Positions 1-5,301 of a stretch of DNA of 7,015 nt are shown one piece after another. A program made the translations under genes and the position numbers. Source of the stretch: JAWLGW01 sp964569055. Its GTDB lineage: Bacteria; Planctomycetota; J058. A model generated the notes under the pieces. That model was not told where the DNA came from, did no database searches, and worked only from the letters and a program-made list of their open reading frames with translations. How positions within the stretch are numbered: position 1 is the first letter of the stretch; each line of letters begins with the position of its first letter. The stretch is from the NCBI GenBank assembly GCA_964569055.1, contig CAZMSZ010000388.1, positions 1 to 7,015 on the forward strand. The letters run 5' to 3'.

Positions 1-1
1 C

Positions 2-385
2 GCCGCGTTCCGCGCGCGCTGCCACGAGGCCGGGCAGACCCACCCGACCCCGCTCCTGCTGCGCTACGGGCCCGGCGACTACAACTGCCTGCACCAGGAC
101 CTCTACGGCGAGCACGCCTTCCCGCTGCAGGTGGCGATCCTCCTCTCCGAGCCCGAGCGCGAGTTCAGCGGGGGCGAGCTGACGCTCACCGAGCAGCGGG
201 TGCGCATGCAGTCGCGCGTCGAGGTCGTGCCGCTGCGGCAGGGGCAGGGCGCGGTGTTCCCCGTGCGTCACCGGCCGGTGCGCGGGACGCGCGGCTACTA
301 CCGGGTGAACGTGCGGCACGGGGTGAGCCGGCTGCGGGGAGGCGAGCGCTTCACCCTGGGCGTGATCTTCCACGACGCCCGCTGA
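2..385 (+). CDS. 2-oxoglutarate/Fe(II)-dependent dioxygenase, Oxygenase-NA (DUF2086) type, C-terminal part
   Basis: The reading frame is open from the first full codon at base 2 to the TGA at 383-385, giving 127 residues; the start lies before the window. In this partial protein residues 31-33 read H-Q-D, the HxD half of the iron-binding facial triad. Residue 106, the His in NVRHGVSR, is the likely distal His, and Arg116 (G-E-R, ten residues later) sits where these enzymes hold the 2-oxoglutarate carboxylate. The surroundings (RYGPGDYNCLHQDLYGEH, GGELTLTEQR, FHDAR near the end) match my memory of the Oxygenase-NA group of bacterial 2OG-Fe(II) oxygenases. The substrate is unknown to me; members are often called alkylated-DNA-repair-like, but that is not proven. 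A GTG at 131 is inside the domain, after the HxD motif, so it is not the start. The gene converges on the operon and looks functionally unrelated to it. Confidence 0.88.
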   Translation, partial: AAFRARCHEAGQTHPTPLLLRYGPGDYNCLHQDLYGEHAFPLQVAILLSEPEREFSGGELTLTEQRVRMQSRVEVVPLRQGQGAVFPVRHRPVRGTRGYYRVNVRHGVSRLRGGERFTLGVIFHDAR

Positions 386-412
386 CCCCCGGCGCGGGGG
401 CCGGCCGGCCCC
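386..412. terminator. GC-rich palindromes between convergent genes, possible bidirectional terminator
   Basis: The 32-nt gap between the oxygenase stop and the stop of the minus-strand transporter holds two overlapping dyads. Bases 386-400 can form a six-pair stem (CCCCCG/CGGGGG) with a three-base loop. Bases 397-412 are a perfect 16-base palindrome, GGGGCCGGCCGGCCCC. The two share GGGG and exclude each other. No T-run follows on either strand, so this is not a classic intrinsic terminator. The call rests on its position between two converging genes and on stem strength. Confidence 0.35.
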
Positions 413-417
413 ACGCT

Positions 418-1473
418 CTAAGCCTGCCTCCGCGCGATCGCGATCAGGCGGTGGACCATGCCGCCGAGCGTGAGCAGCCAGGCGCCGAGCGCCACGAACA
501 GGAACACCCGCGGGATCGCCAGCAGGAACGGGGCGTCGACCGCGTCGGTCAACCGGGCCGTGCACACCGTGTACATGCCGAGCGGGAACACGGCGCCCCA
601 GTAGAGCGGGTCGTAGCGGAGGGGGAACCGGCGGTAGACGTGGCGCCAGGCGCCGAGCACCAGCAGCATGGGGATCCACCAGGTCGCGGTCGCCCACCAC
701 AGGAGCGTGACGCCGCGCACGAACGGCAGCACCTGCTCGATCACCGGCGAGTGGGGCGCGGCGGTGACCAGGGTGGCGCCGGCCAGGGCCGAGATCGCCG
801 CGGCGCCCATGTTGATCCAGTAGGGCGGCGCGAGCTCGGAGGGCTCCAGCGCGAAGAACGCGTAGCGGTAGAAGATCAGCGCCAGGATCATGACGTAGAG
901 CATGGCGGCGCCGAGCCACGTCACCAGGCAGAACAGGAGCGCGTGCGGGGCGCGCGCGCCGAACCCGGGCGCGAGCTGGGCGCCGAGCACCGACACCGAC
1001 TGCGCCGCGACCACGGCCAACAGCCAGCCGCCGTTGATCCCCTCCGCGAGCGTGGGCTTGACCGACTTGACCGTGGCCAGGCCGATCACGCCATAGGTCA
1101 GCACGCCCCACAGCCCGACCGTCGCCCCCCACAGCGCCGTGGCGGCGGTGAAGGAGTGGCCGATCAGCAGGCACTGCGAGCCGAGGACGCCGGTCCCGGC
1201 CGCGGCGCTGAAGAAGCCGAACGTGCGCCCGTGGTTGAGCAGGTCGGCGCGCACGCGGTCGCGGTGGCGCACCACGCGGGCCAGGGTCAGCGCCCATACC
1301 GCCGCGTAGAACGCGATATTGAGCAAGAACAGCGCGTACGCCGGCCCGGGGCGCTCGAGCACGTGGAGCGCGACCGAGACGATCCCCGTCGCCATGACCA
1401 GGGCGAAGCTGGCGGGGTGCAGCTCGCGGAGGGCCGCGTCGGGGCCGCGCGGGGTGGGAGCCGGTTCTGCCAC
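418..1473 (-). CDS. TehA/SLAC1-type (TDT family) anion channel or transporter
   Basis: A 351-residue membrane protein with about ten hydrophobic segments (roughly residues 20-38, 46-66, 83-103, 107-133, 146-166, 176-202, 217-238, 252-276, 290-308, 318-340), the fold and length of the tellurite-resistance/dicarboxylate transporter (TDT) family. Family-like stretches are HPASFALVMATGIVS at the first helix, PYWINMGAAAIS near 217 and FPLGMYT near 296. Phe296 in the ninth helix may be the pore-gating Phe known in TehA and SLAC1; I could not align it. Known members pass chloride and nitrate (plant SLAC1/SLAH), export sulfite (yeast Ssu1) or move malate. It is last in the redox operon, three nt after the preceding stop. 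An in-frame TAG two codons before the GTG makes that GTG the first possible start, and the next Met would truncate helix 1. I infer it moves an anion used or made by the upstream enzyme. A general role in anion or tellurite handling is the alternative. Confidence 0.86.
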   Translation of the reverse strand: MAEPAPTPRGPDAALRELHPASFALVMATGIVSVALHVLERPGPAYALFLLNIAFYAAVWALTLARVVRHRDRVRADLLNHGRTFGFFSAAAGTGVLGSQCLLIGHSFTAATALWGATVGLWGVLTYGVIGLATVKSVKPTLAEGINGGWLLAVVAAQSVSVLGAQLAPGFGARAPHALLFCLVTWLGAAMLYVMILALIFYRYAFFALEPSELAPPYWINMGAAAISALAGATLVTAAPHSPVIEQVLPFVRGVTLLWWATATWWIPMLLVLGAWRHVYRRFPLRYDPLYWGAVFPLGMYTVCTARLTDAVDAPFLLAIPRVFLFVALGAWLLTLGGMVHRLIAIARRQA

Positions 1474-1476
1474 GTC

Positions 1477-1701
1477 CTACAGATAGCGTAGCAGGCCGAC
1501 GTTGAGCAGCAGACAGCCGGCGCTGGCCGCGAACGCCGGCCACACGATCGCCTGGTCGCCGCCCAGCCAGGCGTTCATGGTGGCGGTCAACAGCCACAGC
1601 TGCAGCACGACCAGGGTCAGCACGAAGCACAGCACGCCGTACACGATCGTCGTGCGCTGGGCGTGGGTCAGGCCGCGCGGCCGCTCTTCGGGGGTGGCCA
1701 C
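1477..1701 (-). CDS. small two-helix membrane protein, DUF6755-like
   Basis: A 74-residue protein with two predicted transmembrane helices (about residues 18-42 and 51-72), a charged N-terminus (PEERPRG) and almost no C-terminal tail. The hydrophobic pattern and its place directly after a Rieske gene recall the DUF6755 family, but that match is from memory and untested. It has no cysteines arranged for a cofactor (only Cys25 and Cys63, both in membrane segments) and no histidine in a helix, so it probably binds no heme or cluster. I infer a structural or anchoring subunit of the oxidoreductase complex. The GTG start lies one nt after the Rieske TGA, and the only in-frame Met is in the middle of the protein, so GTG is the likely start, probably served by ribosomes finishing the Rieske gene. 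No strong Shine-Dalgarno sequence is visible. Confidence 0.72.
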   Translation of the reverse strand: MATPEERPRGLTHAQRTTIVYGVLCFVLTLVVLQLWLLTATMNAWLGGDQAIVWPAFAASAGCLLLNVGLLRYL

Positions 1702-1702
1702 G

Positions 1703-2347
1703 TCAGACCGTTCGCTCTTCGAGACCGACCGCGAACACCTCGCCGTCCTCGACCTCCAGCCGGACCACGGGGAGCGGGCGCGGCGGGGGGCCGGCGATGT
1801 TCCGGCCGGTCCTGAGGTCGAAGAAGCCGGCGTGGCAGGGGCAGTGGATCACGCCCTCCTCCACGCGCGGCACGACGGCGCAGGCCAGGTGGGTGCAGGA
1901 CTGGCTGTAAGCCACCAGCACGTCGGCCTCGGGCCGGATCAGCAGGCAATGCTCCCGCTCGCTCGGGTAGCCGAACACCAGCGAGCCGCCCACCGGCACG
2001 TCCGCCAGGGCGGCGATCCGCACGCGCGGAGGCGCGCCTGTCTGGCGCTTGCGCACGCTCTGGGCCGCGATCCAGCCCTGGCCGACCACGAACGCGCCGC
2101 TGGTCAGCACCAGGTACTTGGCGAAGTCGCGGCGCGAGACGTAGTGGTCGAGCGGCCAGTCGATCGGGAAGTCCTGCCGCCAGGCGGGCTGCTCCGCCAT
2201 GGGCCGGCCATCGGGCGCCCGGGTCAGCTCGAGCGGGTCGCGCGGCGCCGCCGGCCCGGGCGCCTCGCCGGCCAGCGGCAGGCGGCCGCGCACGGCCGGG
2301 TCCTCCCCCGTGAAGCGCCCCTGCGGGCCGCCACCCTCGGTCGCCAT
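1703..2347 (-). CDS. membrane-anchored Rieske [2Fe-2S] protein with Tat-like signal
   Basis: A 214-residue electron-transfer protein. Residues 151-156 (CTHLAC) and 169-172 (CPCH) are the two Rieske boxes: Cys151, His153, Cys169 and His172 would bind the [2Fe-2S] cluster, and Cys156 with Cys171 can form the disulfide typical of bc1/b6f-type Rieske proteins. Residues 71-77 (SRRDFAK) are a near-perfect twin-arginine motif, followed by one hydrophobic segment at about 78-96, so the C-terminal cluster domain probably sits outside the cytoplasmic membrane on an uncleaved anchor. The Tat motif follows an unusual 70-residue Pro/Gly/charge-rich N-terminal extension. After CPCH the sequence reads AGFFD, where bc1 proteins have GSxYD; both hydrogen-bond donors known to raise the potential are missing. 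The ATG is preceded by GGAGG at seven nt, which rules out longer readings of this frame. In a complex with the Mo, ferredoxin and heme b subunits it would pass electrons at the outer face. No bc1 cytochrome b gene lies nearby. Confidence 0.9.
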   Translation of the reverse strand: MATEGGGPQGRFTGEDPAVRGRLPLAGEAPGPAAPRDPLELTRAPDGRPMAEQPAWRQDFPIDWPLDHYVSRRDFAKYLVLTSGAFVVGQGWIAAQSVRKRQTGAPPRVRIAALADVPVGGSLVFGYPSEREHCLLIRPEADVLVAYSQSCTHLACAVVPRVEEGVIHCPCHAGFFDLRTGRNIAGPPPRPLPVVRLEVEDGEVFAVGLEERTV

Positions 2348-2349
2348 GC

Positions 2350-3018
2350 TCACACCTCCACCTCGGCGAACGGGTCGGCGAGCGCCTCCGCGGCCGGCGC
2401 GTCGGCCACCACCCGCAGCGCGCGCGCCGGCGGGCGCTCCTCCATGGCCTCGGTCACGTCGATCCGCGGCGGCCGCCCGGGGTGGCGCGGGACCATGACG
2501 TTGACCCGGGTGGTGATCGTCTGGCCGCCGAAGCGGAACTCGTTGGTCGGCATGGACTGCGGGCGCAGCGCGCGGATCTCCTCGCGCGTGCCGAAGAACA
2601 GCGCCTGGCTGGGGCAGACCGTGGTGCACATGGGGCTCTTGCCGACCGAGCTGCGGTCGTAGCACATGTCGCACTTCATCATGATCTCGCGGTCGATGTA
2701 CAGCTCGGGCACACCGAACGGGCAGGCGACCACGCAGTTGCCGCAGGCTATGCAGCGCGGCTTGCGCGCGCTCTGGACCACGCCGTCGCCCGTGCGCTTG
2801 ATCGCGTCGGCCGGGCAGACCTCGGCGCAGGTCGGCTGCTCGCAGTGCATGCACACCACCGGCACGGTCTGCACGCTGCGGCCGCGCTCGATGAACTGCA
2901 CGTGGATCATGGCCTCGCCCTTGTGCGTGTCGCACTCGCTGCAGGCCTGCACGCAGGCCTGGCAGCCGATGCACCGGCTGGGGTCCACGAACATCTCCAG
3001 GCCCGGCGGGACCGGCAC
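2350..3018 (-). CDS. four-cluster [4Fe-4S] ferredoxin subunit of a molybdoenzyme (DmsB/NrfC/HybA type)
   Basis: A 222-residue electron-transfer subunit with sixteen cysteines in four motifs: Cys16/19/22/26, Cys56/59/64/68, Cys89/92/95/99 and Cys116/119/131/135. The last motif has the stretched C-x2-C-x11-C-x3-C form typical of beta subunits of DmsB, PsrB, NrfC and HybA type. All sixteen are present, so four [4Fe-4S] clusters are expected, with no Trp or Asp replacement as seen in some relatives. There is no signal peptide or membrane helix. The tail after about residue 160 is Pro/Ala/Glu rich and has no recognised domain. It probably docks on the catalytic subunit encoded just upstream and passes electrons to or from the membrane subunits. 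GTG at 3018 is chosen because an in-frame TAG (the stop of the upstream gene) lies four codons before it and AGGGGAGGAG lies just ahead. The only other start before the first Cys is ATG at residue 9, too far from that site. Confidence 0.92.
   Translation of the reverse strand: MPVPPGLEMFVDPSRCIGCQACVQACSECDTHKGEAMIHVQFIERGRSVQTVPVVCMHCEQPTCAEVCPADAIKRTGDGVVQSARKPRCIACGNCVVACPFGVPELYIDREIMMKCDMCYDRSSVGKSPMCTTVCPSQALFFGTREEIRALRPQSMPTNEFRFGGQTITTRVNVMVPRHPGRPPRIDVTEAMEERPPARALRVVADAPAAEALADPFAEVEV
2355..2359 (-). promoter_or_regulatory. ribosome binding site of the Rieske gene
   Basis: GGAGG on the minus strand lies seven nt before the ATG at 2347. It overlaps the last codons of the ferredoxin gene and fixes the Rieske start well inside a much longer open frame. 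Confidence 0.75.
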
Positions 3019-3020
3019 GA

Positions 3021-3030
3021 CTCCTCCCCT
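3021..3030 (-). promoter_or_regulatory. ribosome binding site of the ferredoxin gene
   Basis: AGGGGAGGAG on the minus strand fills the gap between the TAG of the Mo subunit and the GTG at 3018. It is the longest purine-rich site in the operon, in its widest gap (12 nt), and supports the GTG start over the Met eight codons later. Confidence 0.7.
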
Positions 3031-5298
3031 CTACTGCTGCGGCTCGAGCGCGGCCGCGTAGGCGGGCGGCCCGTCGGCCTTGCGGGCGCGGCAGGCGCAG
3101 ACCTTGTACTGCGGGATCTTGCTGACCGGGTCCTGCGCCGCCACGGTGAGCCGGTTGACGCTCTTCTCGCCCGCCCAGTGGTAGGGGACGAACAGGGTGT
3201 CGGGGCGGATCGTGCTCACCACCAGGGCGCGCAGCGTGATCGCGCCGCGGCGGGTCTCGCAGGTGGCCCACTCGCCGTCGGCGATCCCGAGCTTGGCCGC
3301 CAGGCGCGGGTGGAGCTCGAGGCGCGGCTCGGGGTACTGCGCGACCAGCGGGCCGATCCGGCGGGTCTGCGTGCCCGACAGGAACTGGCTGATCACCCGC
3401 CCGGTGGTGAGGAAGTACGGGAACTCCTCGTCCACGTCGTCGGCCGGGGTGCGGTACTCGGCCACGTTGAAGCGCGCCTTGCCGTCGGGGAAGTAGAACG
3501 GCCCCGCGCCCTTGGCGACCGGGTTGTAGCTGCCGGGTTCGAACAGGCGCGGCGTGCCGGGGTGGTCGGGGGTGGGCTCGCCCGTGCGGGGGTCGGTCGC
3601 GTAGCAGGGCCAGAACACGCCCATTTGCCGCTCGACCTTCTCCCAGGTGATCCCCGAGTAGTCGGCCACCCCGCCCGCGCTCGCGCGCCGCAGCTCCTCG
3701 AAGATCGCGCGCGGCCCCTCGAACGTGAACCCCTCGGGCCGCCCGAGCGCGCGGGCGAGGTCCTGAATGATCTTCCAGTCCTCGCGGGCGTCGCCGGGTG
3801 GGTCGACCGCCTTGTTGATCTTGAGCACCCGCCCCTCGACCTGCGTGACGGTCCCCTCGTCCTCCTCCTGCAGGCTGCCGGGCAGGACGATGTCGGCGTG
3901 GCGCGCGGTGTCGTTGAGGAAGAAGTCGATCGCCACGTAGTGCTCGAGCTTCTCGAGCGCCCGGGTCACGAACCCGCTGTCGGGGAGCGAGACCTTGGGG
4001 TTGAAGCAGATCGTGACCAGGGCCTTGATCTCACCCGCGTCGATCTTGCGGAACAGCTCGTAGGTGTCGACTCCGGGGCCGGGGAGCTCGGCGGGGTCCA
4101 TGCCCCACACCCGCGCCACGTGCTCGCGGTGCTCCGGGTTGGCGATGTCGCGCAGGCCGGGGAGCTGGTCGCACTTCTGCCCGTGCTCGCGCCCGCCCTG
4201 CCCGTTGGCCTGCCCCACGATCGTGCCGTAGCCGCTCCCCTCCCGCCCGATCCGGCCGGAGGCCAGCACGAGGTTGATCGAGCCGAGCACGTTGGCGACC
4301 CCGCAGGAGTGGTGCTCGATCCCCCGCGCGTGCAGGAGGAAGCTCGAGCGGGCGGTGCCCCACAGCTCGGCGGCCTGGCGGAGCGAGCGCTCGGGGACGC
4401 CCGTCACCTCCGCCGTGCGGGCGGGGGTCCACTCGCGGCAGTACTCCGCGACCTGCTCGAACCCCACGGTGTGCTCGGCTATGAACGCGTGGTCGAGCCA
4501 GTCGCGCTCGATCATGAGCTGGAGCACCCCCGCGAACAGCGCCGCGTCGCGCCCGGGCTTCACCGGCAGGTACAGGTCGCACGTGCGCGCGATCGGGGTG
4601 ATCCGCGGGTCTTGCACGATCAGCTTGGCCCCGTGCTCGCGGGCCTGCCACAGGTAGTTGGTGGTGATCGGCGCGCACTCGGCGACGTTGGAGCCGGCGA
4701 CCCAGATCACCTCGGCCCCGAGCAGGTCGGCCCAGGGGCTGGTGACCCGGTCGATCCCGAACGCCTTCTTGTTGCCGGCGCCGGCGCTGACCATGCACAG
4801 CCGGCCGTTGTAGTCGATGTAGGGCGTCCGCAGGCAGCGCCGCGCGAACTTGCCCATGAGGTAGGCCTTCTCGGTGGTGAGGCTGGCGCCGCTGAGCACC
4901 GCGACCGCGGCGGGGCCGTGCGCCTCCTGCAGCCGCCGCAGCTCGCGCGCGGTGGTGGCGATCGCCTCCTCGTAGGGGATCGGGCTGAAGCCCGCTGGGT
5001 GCTGCGGGTCGCGGCGCAGCGCGCTGGTGAGGCGGTCGGGGTGCGAGCCTTGCAGGTAGCGCTTGACCCCCTTGGGGCAGAGCATGCCGCGATTGAAGGG
5101 GAACTCCATCCACGGCTCGAAGCCGATCACCTCGTTGTCGCGCACCTTGAGCTGGATCCCGCACTGCTGCCCGCAGAAGCAGCAGTGGGTCTTCACCAGC
5201 CGCTCGGCCGGCAGCGGGCCCACGTCGCGGACCTTGGCCGAGAGGTGCGGCCCGAAGGCCTCGATCATGGCGTGCTCGGCCACCGGGAGCTTGGCCAC
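3031..5298 (-). CDS. molybdopterin (Mo-bisPGD) oxidoreductase catalytic subunit, Nas/Nap nitrate reductase-like
   Basis: A 755-residue enzyme of the DMSO reductase superfamily. Cys39-x2-Cys42-x3-Cys46-x27-Cys74 would bind the proximal [4Fe-4S] cluster, and Lys76 (CPKG) is the conserved Lys between cluster and pterin. Cys168 in NGRLCMVSA is the likely Mo ligand; the RLCM context is that of assimilatory (NarB/NasA) and periplasmic (NapA) nitrate reductases, whereas formate dehydrogenases usually have Cys or Sec followed by His. Other pterin-binding regions are SGASLTTEK near 136, GSNVAE near 202, FFLNDTARHADIVLPG at 459-474 and the C-terminal domain from about 625 (YFLTTGR to PYHWAG). There is no N-terminal Tat signal and no C-terminal [2Fe-2S] domain as in some NasA. 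It is therefore probably cytoplasmic and reacts through the neighbouring ferredoxin, heme b and Rieske subunits. The GTG start lies three nt after the upstream TGA, with GGAGGG seven nt ahead. Nitrate is the best substrate guess; formate or another oxyanion is possible. Confidence 0.9.
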   Translation of the reverse strand: MAKLPVAEHAMIEAFGPHLSAKVRDVGPLPAERLVKTHCCFCGQQCGIQLKVRDNEVIGFEPWMEFPFNRGMLCPKGVKRYLQGSHPDRLTSALRRDPQHPAGFSPIPYEEAIATTARELRRLQEAHGPAAVAVLSGASLTTEKAYLMGKFARRCLRTPYIDYNGRLCMVSAGAGNKKAFGIDRVTSPWADLLGAEVIWVAGSNVAECAPITTNYLWQAREHGAKLIVQDPRITPIARTCDLYLPVKPGRDAALFAGVLQLMIERDWLDHAFIAEHTVGFEQVAEYCREWTPARTAEVTGVPERSLRQAAELWGTARSSFLLHARGIEHHSCGVANVLGSINLVLASGRIGREGSGYGTIVGQANGQGGREHGQKCDQLPGLRDIANPEHREHVARVWGMDPAELPGPGVDTYELFRKIDAGEIKALVTICFNPKVSLPDSGFVTRALEKLEHYVAIDFFLNDTARHADIVLPGSLQEEDEGTVTQVEGRVLKINKAVDPPGDAREDWKIIQDLARALGRPEGFTFEGPRAIFEELRRASAGGVADYSGITWEKVERQMGVFWPCYATDPRTGEPTPDHPGTPRLFEPGSYNPVAKGAGPFYFPDGKARFNVAEYRTPADDVDEEFPYFLTTGRVISQFLSGTQTRRIGPLVAQYPEPRLELHPRLAAKLGIADGEWATCETRRGAITLRALVVSTIRPDTLFVPYHWAGEKSVNRLTVAAQDPVSKIPQYKVCACRARKADGPPAYAAALEPQQ

Positions 5299-5301
5299 GG
5301 C

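Noticed and set aside
451..1491. 346-codon open frame on the plus strand opposite the anion channel
   Set aside because: Its product is low-complexity Arg/Glu/Gln/His/Gly sequence with no domain, as expected for the antisense of a GC-rich membrane protein gene.
1703..2347. Rieske as part of a cytochrome bc1 complex or as NirD
   Set aside because: No cytochrome b or c1 gene is near, box II lacks GSxYD, and NirD proteins have no membrane anchor or Tat motif.
1502..2662. 386-codon plus-strand open frame
   Set aside because: It lies opposite the Rieske, two-helix and ferredoxin genes, and its composition is typical of a GC-rich shadow with no recognisable motif.
2348..3271. N-terminal extension of the Rieske frame up to 3271
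   Set aside because: It would overlap the whole ferredoxin gene with Arg/Pro-rich nonsense; the ATG at 2347 has a well-spaced GGAGG and begins the credible protein.
3031..5298. Formate dehydrogenase as the primary name for the Mo subunit
   Set aside because: The Mo ligand context is RLCM rather than Cys/Sec-His, and no NAD- or hydrogenase-linked subunits are present. Kept only as an alternative.
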